Of a DNA stretch of 58,747 bases, positions 21,348-32,242 are shown piece by piece. Origin of the DNA: Globisporangium splendens (taxonomy: Eukaryota; Oomycota; Peronosporomycetes; Pythiales; Pythiaceae); NCBI GenBank assembly GCA_006386115.1, contig VFIW01000176.1:1-58747 (forward strand). The letters run 5' to 3'. Below the pieces are notes generated by a model that was not told the origin of the DNA, made no database searches, and saw nothing but the letters and a program-made list of their open reading frames with translations. The position numbers were made by a program, and so were the translations under genes. Within the stretch, counting starts at the first letter, position 1, and the number at the start of each line of letters is the position of its first letter.

Positions 21348-24300
21348 TTAAAGAGCTCGCACCCGCCGAACCCCTGGAAGTGCTTCGATCGCAACGACGA
21401 TTGTGTCGTAGCAATAATCGCCAGCACTTTCAGATTGTACGGGTGGTGCGTCTAATACAAACTCTAAAATCTGCACACCGTCTTGGAGCTGCAACCCGCA
21501 TTTTTTGATCTCCACTCGGTCATTGCCCACTTGTCCAATCACGTCACAAATCTCTTTCAATAAATTATGATTCGGTAAGCGCCGCTCGCCGCACGCTGGA
21601 CCATTCTCTCCTCCACAAGATTCCGTTTGCGCCTCCACATGAAAAGAGAACGTCGTCGACGGTAGTACTGCTCCGGAACCCATGAGATCAAGACTCGGCA
21701 TCGCCAAACTCCCAAATGGTCGCGCCATGTTTGACGGAGAACGAATCACAGCCATCGCTTGCTGGGCAAGACTGGTTTCGTACAAGTCTTGACCCCATTT
21801 GACGACATCTTCAGCAGAAGGACGCGCAGCCGGATCATGACTAAGCAGCTTTGCGATCATCTCCATCAGCTCAGGACATCTCTTGTTCCACTTGAACTCG
21901 GGTGGAAAAGCGTTTTCGCGCGCTTTGCGCAATGCGATATACCTTTCCATCGTTGTCGTGAATCTCTCGTGACACAATTCAAATAGAATCATTCCAAGTG
22001 AGTACACATCCGTCTTTGCGTTGTACTTCTTGCCGGCAACTTGTTCTGGACTGGCATACAGGTACGTCCCCACTCCGGCAGTCACCTCATTGCTTTCAGA
22101 CACGTTTGACATAGAAACTGACCAGATCGACGTGGAATGCAAATGGTACTGTCCACTGGTGGCGTTCATCGTTGAAGTAGTCACACTAGCCGAAAGCTCT
22201 TGATGGTGCTCTTCGACACTTGTGGGACCATTCAGGTTGACATTCGCAGCGTATCGGGATAGACCAAAGTCTCCTAGTTTAATCGAATCGCCTTCTGTGT
22301 CTGCGACGAAAATATTCGCTGGCTTCAGGTCACGATGAATCAGTCCGCAAGAATGCACATGGGCAAGTGCGCTGGCGATCTGTACAAATATCCGCAGCAG
22401 CTTCGGTAACTCCATCGGTCGATTCGGCAGTGCCAAGTAGTCTCCCAGATTCCGGCCAGCACAGTATTGCATCTGAATGAACAACCAGTGGTCGCACTTA
22501 TCCGCAGAAAAGTCTTCGTCTGTACCGGACTCTCTTACTGGCAGGTTTGGCGCGACCACATTCTGGTGCCTATTTTTCCGCATCTTGTTGCTTTGAATCA
22601 AATCTTCTTCTCGCCACACTTGCTCTCCACTCAGTTCAGACGATGAATCGCGTTCCCACATAAAGCCCCCATCGTCGTCGTCATCCAATGCGCCACCGTT
22701 ACTGTAGAAATCCATTCGGTTGGGCTGATTGTCAGAAAATTCCATTTCGGAAATTGGTGCGAGCAAGTTGCTCATCGAGTAGTTTCTGTTTGGACCTCCA
22801 GCTCGACTGGAATCGAGGTCAGATGACACAGTGAACAAACCTGTCGAAGAAGATTCTTCAACTTTCTCAAGCCAGGCTTGATAGTATCGCACAATGTTCG
22901 GGTGATCCAGTAAAGCGAGGATTTTCACTTCCCGAAGGAACTTCTGGAGCGTTTTGGACGTCTGGTTCTTCAAATGAAGCCCGACGCGTTTGATGGCGTA
23001 CTTTCGCCCATCTAACCGATTCTCAGCCAGAATAACCTGGCCAAAACCGCCTTTACCGATCGCAGAAATCTCCTCAAATTCGTTTGCAAAGCGACTTTGG
23101 CAGACGAAAGGAAACAAAACTTCGGCTTCGTTTGCGTGGGAAGAGTCAGACGACGACGCATCGGAGCCCTTGCGCTCTTTCGAGTGCTGATGATCGCTTT
23201 CGCTGCTGGAAGTATCACTATTCTTCGCACTGGACGCACTGGACTCGGCGCTGCTACTGCTTTCGTTGTCGCTGCTTAAATTGCTACCAGTATCGGAATT
23301 CCAAGACGTGGCTTCGGATTTCTCTGACGACTGAACAGATGCATCATCTTCAACTGTAACACGATCAGCAACAGGATCTTCATGCACCTCTCCTCGATCT
23401 TCCTCATGCTCATTGTCACGGTCGAAAATTGAAATTTCAGGTGACACGATAGAAGGAGACACCTTCTCTTCATCGTTCGAGTTGCTGAAGCTCTCGTCAA
23501 AAGAGGGATCAAGCTCGTCAACATCGAACCCCGGAGACGTCGTCGGCACAGCCTTACTCAATTGCAAAGATACCGAGTTACTCGGGGTTCGTACAACTAT
23601 CGCGGATGACATTGGCGAGTCAGTGGAATCTGCCTCATACCCAACCTGGAGCACTTTGGACCTTGTACTTGAATAACCTGCGCTAACCAACGCCGACGCA
23701 GCCTCGATTGCAGACATTCGCGCGAATTTGTCCATCAGTTCTGCTTCTGTAGCTGGGTCAATGTTAATGTTGATGCTGGAGGAACTGAAACTGGTTGAAT
23801 CGCCATTCTCAAGTAACGGTAACGTGCGCCGAGTGTCGAAAGCGCTCATCAACAGGGGGCGGCTGATCACACTTGAAATTGTAATATTCTCCTCTCCAGG
23901 GCGCTCGATCGTCAGCTGGTGAACATGGGACATAAAGAACTGGTTGCTGCCCTTGATCGCATTGTGAGCGATTGAAGCAGACAGCCCTTTCACGTAGCAT
24001 CCCCACGCAATAAGTAGAGACCCGACAGTGACACCGATCATCATTGCGCCAACATGGTAGTACGTGATGAACACACCACGTTTTCCCTCGTTCACGATCG
24101 GTTTCCAGAACACTCGGTGCTTTCGCCGTGGCTGAGTCTCCTCGTAGATTCCATTATTGTCACTTTCGTGAAATGATGCAGCTGACGACGGTGATTCACT
24201 GCCGCTGAAATTGCTCGCGTCCTCACTGCTGGGCTCCAAGTAGTAGTTGTTTCCAAGCAATCGCAAGCGGAAATGAGTCTCTATCGAATCACGCGAGCGC

Positions 24301-25631
24301 GAAGTGACGCGTGTGAGTTGTTTCGATTCGGAGCTTGCATCAGCATCGTCAAGAGGTTGACTGGGTTCTCTTTTTGGATCTACCGAGTGTTGAGCGGATG
24401 TGGGTGAGCCAGGTAGTTTTGCCTTCTCTTTGATGTCTGCGCCATCAGCAAGAACTTGATTTTTTGATTTCGAGAAAGCATTGGATGACGGGCCGTCCAC
24501 TTTCCACTTGTAAAACGTCGAGCCGCGAGTGGTTGAAATACCGAAGACAGCCAGAACGTCGAAATGAGGGATTTCGACTTCCCAAAGTTGCTTGTTTGTC
24601 CACGGATCATACGCTGTGATTGTCGAACCTTCGTCTTCCTCGGATGCATCTGGGTCTTTCGGAAGAACTATAATATCTGGCGGAAAGTGTGCAGTTTGCG
24701 TGCTCTCATCATCCATCAGCGTACAGTGAGATTGCTCCGTAAATTGAAGAAAATACTCCGAGATCTTGAAACACCGAGTCGACGACGAGTTGCGAGCATG
24801 GACTGCGCGGGTCTTGAACTCGGACCGGCCAAATAGGACATCTTTTGAAAGCGCGACGGGCGATGCGGTTGGCGATACAGGATAGTAAGGCTGAATTAGC
24901 CCATTCGAAGCATCGAGCGTAAATATCTCGGTCCGTTTTTCTCCAAAAAGGATAATATCCGAGAGGCTTTCGCCATCTGGGCCTTCGTCGACTAGTCGGA
25001 CAGGTCCATTTGCATTGATGATGTCGACCATTGTCATCTCCAGTTCCTTGATACTCGACTTGGACAAATGATACAGTCTGCCATTGTACGAAGGCACCAA
25101 CTCGGCCATCACAGCTGCAGTCACAGCAGCCATCTCTGTCGACTGACGCCGTTTCTCAATGATCGACAATTCGTCCTTGCCTTGCATCGTATCCAAACCT
25201 CCGTCAACATTTACGGTGGTGGTTCGCCATGGTTCCGGTCGGGAGTCGCGGTGGCTGCTGTCGCGTTCATGTGGTTGTGTTTGCTGCTGAGGCGGCGACA
25301 TGCCGCAGTTGGAAGAGTCTACCATTGGACCTCCAGAGTCAAACGTCCACAGCATGTTGCCAGTCCACGCGTTGATGGCATACACTCTGCCATCCAACCC
25401 CCCTGCCACGATGATATCTTCGAGCTTACTGCCTGGAAGCTTTGCGGTAGAAAACTCGTACAACACTGGAATCGATCGGCCACCGACGACGCGCTCTGGC
25501 ACTGACGCTGCTGTCTCAATCGCACATGAGCAAACGCTCAGCAACAACATTACTGATACCAACGCTAGTTTCGATATCGGGCGCTTCCATGTCGATCGCA
25601 GGAAAGAGTAGTCGAAATCATACTGGTCCAT
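21348..25631 (-). CDS. PERK-like ER transmembrane eIF2alpha kinase
   Basis: 1427 residues, one exon. A short cytosolic-type N-terminus is followed by a hydrophobic signal anchor (about 19-43, LALVSVMLLLSVCSCAI). The lumenal part begins with PQQ/quinoprotein-like beta-propeller blades (GGLDGRVYAINAWTGNMLWT; later ITAYDPWTNKQLWEVEIPHF). A transmembrane helix lies at about 526-547 (VGAMMIGVTVGSLLIAWGCY). A Ser/Asp-rich linker leads to a kinase domain from about 851: GKGGFGQV loop, AIKRV lysine, HRDLKPANIF at about 1098, DFG at about 1119, and SPEQ near 1180. A long acidic insert (about 915-1045) separates the kinase N-lobe strands, as in PERK and GCN2. These kinases phosphorylate eIF2alpha during ER stress and reduce translation; the lumenal propeller plus TM plus split kinase makes PERK the best match. 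The roughly 120-residue C-terminal extension has no match I know. Confidence 0.85.
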   Translation of the reverse strand: MDQYDFDYSFLRSTWKRPISKLALVSVMLLLSVCSCAIETAASVPERVVGGRSIPVLYEFSTAKLPGSKLEDIIVAGGLDGRVYAINAWTGNMLWTFDSGGPMVDSSNCGMSPPQQQTQPHERDSSHRDSRPEPWRTTTVNVDGGLDTMQGKDELSIIEKRRQSTEMAAVTAAVMAELVPSYNGRLYHLSKSSIKELEMTMVDIINANGPVRLVDEGPDGESLSDIILFGEKRTEIFTLDASNGLIQPYYPVSPTASPVALSKDVLFGRSEFKTRAVHARNSSSTRCFKISEYFLQFTEQSHCTLMDDESTQTAHFPPDIIVLPKDPDASEEDEGSTITAYDPWTNKQLWEVEIPHFDVLAVFGISTTRGSTFYKWKVDGPSSNAFSKSKNQVLADGADIKEKAKLPGSPTSAQHSVDPKREPSQPLDDADASSESKQLTRVTSRSRDSIETHFRLRLLGNNYYLEPSSEDASNFSGSESPSSAASFHESDNNGIYEETQPRRKHRVFWKPIVNEGKRGVFITYYHVGAMMIGVTVGSLLIAWGCYVKGLSASIAHNAIKGSNQFFMSHVHQLTIERPGEENITISSVISRPLLMSAFDTRRTLPLLENGDSTSFSSSSININIDPATEAELMDKFARMSAIEAASALVSAGYSSTRSKVLQVGYEADSTDSPMSSAIVVRTPSNSVSLQLSKAVPTTSPGFDVDELDPSFDESFSNSNDEEKVSPSIVSPEISIFDRDNEHEEDRGEVHEDPVADRVTVEDDASVQSSEKSEATSWNSDTGSNLSSDNESSSSAESSASSAKNSDTSSSESDHQHSKERKGSDASSSDSSHANEAEVLFPFVCQSRFANEFEEISAIGKGGFGQVILAENRLDGRKYAIKRVGLHLKNQTSKTLQKFLREVKILALLDHPNIVRYYQAWLEKVEESSSTGLFTVSSDLDSSRAGGPNRNYSMSNLLAPISEMEFSDNQPNRMDFYSNGGALDDDDDGGFMWERDSSSELSGEQVWREEDLIQSNKMRKNRHQNVVAPNLPVRESGTDEDFSADKCDHWLFIQMQYCAGRNLGDYLALPNRPMELPKLLRIFVQIASALAHVHSCGLIHRDLKPANIFVADTEGDSIKLGDFGLSRYAANVNLNGPTSVEEHHQELSASVTTSTMNATSGQYHLHSTSIWSVSMSNVSESNEVTAGVGTYLYASPEQVAGKKYNAKTDVYSLGMILFELCHERFTTTMERYIALRKARENAFPPEFKWNKRCPELMEMIAKLLSHDPAARPSAEDVVKWGQDLYETSLAQQAMAVIRSPSNMARPFGSLAMPSLDLMGSGAVLPSTTFSFHVEAQTESCGGENGPACGERRLPNHNLLKEICDVIGQVGNDRVEIKKCGLQLQDGVQILEFVLDAPPVQSESAGDYCYDTIVVAIEALPGVRRVRAL

Positions 25632-27391
25632 TGACGAAATGCTGCTTTACCCGACACAAGAAATGCTGCACAAAAACACAGGTATACAAGCACAGCCACG
25701 GACGGCACAACTCTCCTACATAATCGAGGGATACTGAGTTATTGATAGGACGCAAAGTGAGAGAACGGGTGCAGGATCTTACTTACGGTGCAGACGAAAA
25801 CAACGACAGCGGATGCAATCTCCACTACCCCTTGCTTTGTCTTCTTCTCTCGCTTCGAAACACGACTGACAGCGACCGCGTGGATTTGCAGTGGATCAAC
25901 GCGCTCTCTGTGTCTGGCAGTGTTGACAGACTGTTGCTCGTGCTACTTCTGGCGTCGCTCTCGCTTCCTTTCGCGCATACACCTGCTCCTTCGTTCTCCC
26001 CCTTGTTCAAGTTCTTTTTGCTCTGCTTTGTGTTCGCCGCGCTCGCTTCGTTCCAGATGGCAAGCAAAAAGAGGGATGAAAAATAACTCGTAAACTATAT
26101 TGTAGTTTGCACCTACTGTACGGAATAAATTCGCCGACTCCAGCAACCCTACCCTGTCCGCTCGCAGTGCTCGAGTGAAGAAGTCAGTCAAAGAGAGAGA
26201 GATAGAGAGTGGACGGTGATTGGGGTTGGCAAGTCGCACGCAGAGAGGACGAGCACTGCGGGTGGACGAATCGCGATGACCAAACAATTCGAAGCACCTG
26301 CAAGACAGCGCGGCTGGCTCTCGTCACATCTTTTGTTGCGTGTAGAATGAAGGGAGGGTTTCTGTGACTGAGAAAAAGGTCAATTCTTGGATAATTGACA
26401 ACATTGCTTGGAGATTATATCAACATATAAAATGCTGCAGGGTTCGAATGACGAAGGGAATGGTGTTGGTTGTTTTTGAAAATGGAAGTAATTTAAATGC
26501 TCACAGCTGTCACAGGCGCCTTCAGCGTCAGCATCGTAATTTTCGAAACTCGCTGCATTTGAATTAGCGTATTGCAGTACAGCTGGTGTAAATGAGGGAT
26601 CAAATCAGATCAGGTGTTCCGAAAACGAGAGAGAGCATTTCGAGTCAAAGATCCTGAGGCTTGGAGCAAGTTCAAGCTGCTCAATATTTTGCGATCAGCA
26701 GTGGCAGCTGCGTCTGCGTGATGACGAGTCAAAGAAGCAAGTGGCGAGAGAGGTCGTGGCGTCATATGTCCACCCAGGACACCAAAGACGATGCAGCACT
26801 AATTGCGAGCACAGCAAGCATCAATGCGTGTTGAGCACCATCTTTGCCATCGCACTGTGACATCGATGATGTCCTGGAGTAATGCGTTCCGTTCGCAGGC
26901 GGTTCCTGGTCAGCTCGACAAGACTATGGACGCTTTTGATATGCCGAATCAAAGTGACTATGCCACATTTGTTTGTTTATTTGTCTCTCTGTGCTTTTCT
27001 GTTGACAGCTCTCTTTCTGCATGTCTGGTGAGCTCACCAGGTTTCTGACGCGGCTCTGTAGGGTTAGTGTCGACTGTATTTGCACGAATTTCATTTGAAG
27101 CATTTACCAGTGTACCAATTCTGCAAACGCATGCTAGCGAAGCGTGCCGCACTTTGCCACTTGTGTTCGCTATGTGTATTTGATCACTCGGTTGTATGAA
27201 GTCAAATCTTTGAGTCTCGGCTTGCAAGATCCCTCGTATTATTAAACCGCAGATCCTAACTGTACAAGATCGACTGCAATTTGAAGTACCAAGAAGGACC
27301 GGTTTGGGGAAAGTCAATTGTCATATGTGGTTAGACCTGGCATGACAGAGATTGTGCGCTTTTGATCGATCGAAATGCTGGCGGTACCAAG
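25632..27391. other. intergenic, kinase-gene promoters
   Basis: About 1.8 kb between two divergently oriented loci. A pyrimidine-rich plus strand at 25800-26050 yields hydrophobic Leu/Ser-rich ORFs that I take as composition artefacts. No RNA gene, repeat or motif-bearing ORF was recognised. Ankyrin repeats upstream of 27392 cannot be excluded. Confidence 0.4.
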
Positions 27392-29594
27392 ATGGACAAG
27401 AATGGAAGAATCCCTTTGTCGTATGCGGCCGAGTCGGGCTACTCAGGCGTCATTATAATTTTGATAAAGGTTGGATCGGCTGTAGACGAGAAGGACTCAC
27501 ACGGAAGAACCGCGTTGTCGTACGCCGCGCAACAAGGACACAGTGACATAGTTTCCTTTCTGCTGAAAGCTGGCGCGTCACCGAATGGAACGATTGTTTG
27601 GAGTGAGTCGCAGTCCGAGTGCGAGACGTCTCTCACTCTGGCTGGTCGTGCAGGACATATGAACATCGTCAAAACTCTGATTGAGGCAGGCGCAGACGTG
27701 AATGTTCGAGCTCCCGATGGCGAGACACCGCTGATATCGATATCGCGATGGGATTACGCACCTGGTGTCCAATTGCTCATCGAGAAATGTCGCAGTGGCG
27801 TAAATCCATTTGCTACCCGATCAACTGCAAGAACTCCATTGCTTCCTGGTACCTTGGAAACCATGCATGAACTGTGCACAAAGACACATGAGTTTGCAGC
27901 TGTGACTACACGGGTGATGCAACGGCTGCAAGACGCCTGCTCCCAGTTGGAGCAGCAGGGTATGATTGAAGTCCAATCAGAAGCGCTGACAACATTGATT
28001 CCCATCTGTTCCGTTTTTGCCGACTGCTGTTTCGATGCAAGTGCAAAAGCGACTTCTGTCTCGACTTATTTCCAGTCTTGCCATCTCAAGCGCAATCAGT
28101 GATTTCCATGAAGAGTTGGATCACCTTGCGGCTCTACTACAATTGAGCGTGCTAGAGAGTGGTTGGAAGGATCAGTGGCTTACCGACGAAACAAATATGA
28201 TGCAGTCTATCTATGAAAAGCTGGTGGGTGACGGAGCCCTTGACGACGGTCTCGACAACACAGATGACAAGGACCGTGCAGCTGTCCTGCTGATGGATAC
28301 GCTGCGAAAACAACGAGGTACTAATCAAAAAGCAGTAGACGCCATTGAAGATGTCAAAGATCGATTCCTTCGAGTGTGCGGCATGGAAGAGCCATCTGTC
28401 CCAGATTGGTTTATATCTCGCGAGGATGTGGAGTTTAACGAGTGGAATCGAACTGAAGGCGACGCTGAAATCACGACGTACGAAGGCAAGTGGCTGAAGA
28501 CCAAGGTGATCGTCGCAACATCACAATGGATGGACAAAAACGAGTTTCAGAAAGTTGCAGATCGCTGGTACTCACTAAGCCACCCAAACGTGCGAAAGCT
28601 CTTCGGAGCTTGCCATATTGAGTCGAAGCCTTTCTTCGTGTACGAGTATGGGAAACAGCTACTGGATGTGCTGACAGAAAAGCAGCAATCCCCTTGGAAA
28701 TATCTGTATGATGCGGCGCTTGGTGTCCAATTGCTCCATCAACGCAACATTGTCCATGGTGATCTGCGATGCTCAAACATCGTTGTCGGCTTGGATGGCG
28801 TTGCAAAAGTTGGTGGGTTGGAAGCACATCGCAGAGAAGAGTTGTACTTCAGGTACGAAACAGAACGAGCAGATTGGGCTTCTCCTGAACTACTTCTCAT
28901 TCATGTCAAGTCTCTTTCGTCCGACATCTACGCGTTTGGAATGTGCATTTTGGAAGCGATTACTCTCATGAGACCTTGGTTTCCTCTGAAATATTCTAGA
29001 TATTATCGAAAAGTCCGAGATGGAGAACTCCCAGACTGCCCTGAAGTTTCAGTGATGGCCAGTGGGACTTGCTCACAAAAATGTGCGCATTCAAGACTGC
29101 CGATCGCATATCGATCGGGTATGTTGTGCTTCAGCTCCAGAAATTTGTTGAGACCAGTAATGATCTCGCCCTGACCGCCCACGATACACACATTGAGGTG
29201 CGTGACATATCACACTCCAAACAGCAAATGAGTTATTTTCCACCAACATTGCTTTTCTTTTTTCTTCGATATATACCAGCCACCAGAGTATGCAAGCATC
29301 GACACATACCAATTTCCGCAGCTCAGTCAGTCACTATTCCAGACAAGCTGCAAACAATTCGAGACCGTTGTGAACTGTTGCCTAAGCCCAAGTGGCTTAT
29401 CCGTGATGTGCGTCCCAGCGTTAGAGTTTCTGTTCCACACTATGGTGTCACAACAAATACGACCAAGAGACACTGTTGTAGAGAAATACTGTGCTGCCTT
29501 ACGCAGTTTGGACCGATACCTGCGCACTGCATTGTCTAAAGAATCAATTGCTCGCGCTGCCAGAAGTCGACAAGTCGCTGAGTCCCACATGTGA
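27392..29594 (+). pseudogene. ankyrin repeats + TKL-type pseudokinase, frame-broken
   Basis: First half of a decayed multi-domain kinase gene. Three to four ankyrin repeats (27392-27790: GRTALSYAAQQGHSDIVSFL, GHMNIVKTLIEAGADVN) are followed by helical sequence. The frame changes near 28035-28060: the upstream frame ends in a stop at 28102, and the downstream frame carries FHEELDHLAALLQL. A kinase domain follows at about 28430-29150, with HGDLRCSNI in place of HRD-x-K-x-x-N and GGLEAH where DFG should be, so even an intact version would lack the Mg-binding Asp. A second shift lies near 29050: the expected C-lobe (DGQWDLLTKMCAFKTADRI) continues one frame over. A GT-AG intron of about 90 nt (donor 29196, acceptor before CCACCAGAG) then leads in frame to YASIDTYQFPQLSQSLFQTS and a helical linker ending at 29594. 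Either a pseudogene or a badly sequenced gene; the many breaks favour decay. Confidence 0.75.
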
Positions 29595-29596
29595 TT

Positions 29597-30652
29597 TACG
29601 AAGAGCTGATCGTTTGTTCGACATGGTGCATGTGAGCAAGAGCGACCCAATCCGGAGCTGGAAGCGCAGTGAAGCGAGCATCGATCAGCGGATTCTAAAG
29701 GATGCAAATTGTGTGAAAGCAAGCGCGATACCAGGAGCGGTGTCGCTGAAAATGTTTGATTTATCAAGGACAGAACTTTGTGATGGCAGAACTGGCGACG
29801 AGCCTGAAACTGTGCCAACGTGGTACTTGCCTTTGCGAAAGCTTCAATTCTCTCTTCCAGCGAAATTGGACACGGCGCGTTTGGAAAGTGTATAAAGGTG
29901 TTTTGGCTGGATACTCCGGTTGTGGTGAAGTTATGGGGTACGAAGGCGACAGGAACACGATTTCCAACGAGCTCTTCCTTCCCGAAGTACGAGTGTGGCA
30001 TCGACTGAAGAAGCACCCGCACATTGTGGAGCTGTATGGTGCCTGCCACGTCGACAAGCGTTATTTTGTGTGTGAATACGCTTCGAATGGAGACTTGCGA
30101 GACTATTTGAAGCGAGCTGGAAACGACTGTTTGGCTTGGGATAAACTCTACGAGATCGCGCTCGGACTCGTGTACATGCATGGGTTGAATGTCGTGCACA
30201 ACGATCTCAAGTGCGACAACGTGCTCGTGGGTATGGATGGGAAGGCGAAGCTCATTGACTTTGGGCTGAGCTCGATCGTCGGCGACTCTGAAATCATGGT
30301 GGATCCAAAGCTCATGGGAGCTGTTCATTGGAAATCACCCGAGTATCTGGCTGGTGAACGTCCGTCGTTCGCCTCCGACGTGTATTCGTTTGCAATGTGT
30401 ATCCTGGAAGCAGTCACGGGCGACATTCCGTGGGGGAGCAACATGCTTGGTGCTGTCGTCAAATTTCGTGTGAAAAATGGGAGCATTCCAACGCGACCTG
30501 GAACGATGAACGACAAGCAGTGGAACCTGATTGAGTTGATGACAAAGCAGAATCCGTCCGAGCAAGTGAGGATGACATTTGTCGTGGACAAGCTGTTCGA
30601 GATCTCAGAAACGGAAAAGAGTCGCGCTGCTGCAGGTCCAGGTGTCCCGTGA
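29597..30652 (+). pseudogene. second TKL-type kinase domain, frame-broken
   Basis: Second half of the same locus. The linker (DRLFDMVHVSKSDPIRSWKR) changes frame near 29600. The kinase begins TWYLPLRKLQF and then shifts at about 29860 to the frame with EIGHGAFGK and DTPVVVKLWGTKATG. It shifts again near 29975 to NTISNELFLPEVRVWHRLKK and stays open to the stop at 30652. From there the domain is well preserved: VVHNDLKCDNVLV (HRD as HND, catalytic Asp kept), LIDFGLSS, WKSPEYL, SFASDVYSFAMCILEA. Unlike the first kinase, catalytic residues are kept. Oomycete genomes contain many such tyrosine-kinase-like genes, often with tandem kinase domains. Function is unknown; this copy is probably inactive. 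Confidence 0.75.
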
Positions 30653-31615
30653 GTCCAATCGTCTTTTTGCTGTCCTTGCCGAGTACCAGTGCGACCACGT
30701 CTACAGATCAAAATCTTCAGTTTTAGATATTGCATGATTCTGCATACTCGTTTTTCTCATCTGGCAAGTACAGTGTGTGGACGCAATAACGGAAAAATAC
30801 AACGCATTGAAAAACGAATAAATCCTTTATGCGTGTGTGTGTATTTGTATTTGTTTCCTTGGTCCGTCAACTCTACGTCAGATACTTTGAATGAAGAAAA
30901 AGTGCATCCTTTTCTGGTCTTCATGTACGGCGCGTCTGATATGCATGATCGGACATATCATACTTATCTAAAACGACTTCTGCCATTGCATTTGAACTCC
31001 ATCATACCGCATGTGCGAAACGAAAAACTCCTGTGGAACACGAAGCTGCCCAAAAACCCAGCTCGCACACTCTCGATGGCATTGACTCAATGAAGGATGG
31101 TTTTCAAATTAACAAACATGACGCTCGCAGATGGTAAGCTCTGTTATCCAATGCCTGTAGATGCAATGACGCACAAACGCGCCGCACTTCACTCTGTCCT
31201 TTGAAAGCCTCACAGTGGTACTGCGGCTCAACAACAACAACAAAAGTGGCGCACGCCAACACACACTTGATCCAGCAGCATCAGGCGTCAAACAATCAAC
31301 AGCCATGCGCAAAAGGCAGTACAAACAGACTATATAAGAAAAGGCAGCTTGCCTGCATCATGTCTCGTCCCAAGAGCTCATCTGGCATTCTCTTCTGCTG
31401 TTCACTCTTCTTGCTTGTCCCTGGAATGCAAAGCACCACTTGGTTCACAACCATGCGCACACAAGGCGCACCCACGACTGAAGGCATCACGTCGCAGTGT
31501 CAGCAATGCGCATTCCCTCGGTGCTGACGGTCGTGTGCATTTACTCATCTATCTGCGCACACGCAGCGTGCAAGATACGCAATCGCCTCACCCATTGGTC
31601 TGCGACGTGTGTGAC
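30653..31615. other. intergenic, nothing recognised
   Basis: About 960 bp after the kinase relic. It contains TG-rich low-complexity sequence near 30830-30850. ORFs on both strands have no motif. Confidence 0.4.
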
Positions 31616-31850
31616 CATTTGAAATGGTGAGTGCGCGCCAAACTGTCAACACTGGTGCTGGCATGTCGTCCGAAGGCACCGGACGAGTGGACGTGCGTCG
31701 CTCCTTGTCGCTCTTTCGAACGAATGTTGCACAAACCGAACGCATTTTCGCAAATGGAGCGCTCAGCAACACACAAGACGCCGTCGATGAAGATGATGAT
31801 GACGTCTTCTCTTCTCCCATGACGACAGCTGCAGGAGCAGCATCCTAGAG
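31616..31850 (+). repeat. duplicated segment A1 (copy at 53912-54145)
   Basis: Starts at CCATTTGAAA and is closely similar to the copy at 53912. Both copies keep one open frame beginning MVSAR(Q), with LFRTNVAQ, IFANGAL and an acidic VDED stretch. Here the frame stops at 31846; the other copy reads further. The preserved frame suggests it was once an exon, but I do not recognise the protein. Confidence 0.75.
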
Positions 31851-32242
31851 CGAAGGAGTGAGTGAATGCGAGCACCACTATGAGCAGCAGTAGCGAAGCG
31901 TCCATGTTCCCTATTGCCGTGTGATCGAAGAGGCGCTGTTTCCAGAATGCGCAATTGGTGGTGTCCGCCGCCGGCTGTCGGCGTCGTCTTGAGCTCACGG
32001 TGCGTTTGGTGAGCGCGATACTCCAAGAGGTACGTCGAGCGCTGTTCACTCTTTATTTTACCTTACTTGCTGTGGTACTACAACGCGTAAATGGCTGTAA
32101 TTATCAGTGCAATTAGGATGCTGCGGAAGTCGCGACGGTGGTGCGGAAGACCGTTCAGGGGGAGTGCGGTGTGCTGTGATGTGCTGCGACAGCGATGTGA
32201 CGACGAGAAAAGGAGAGGACGCAGCAGCTGAAGAGGATACAC

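Noticed and set aside
25742..26086. Plus-strand frame with a long Leu-rich hydrophobic stretch
   Set aside because: Explained by a CT-rich promoter-like region; two other frames there are equally open.
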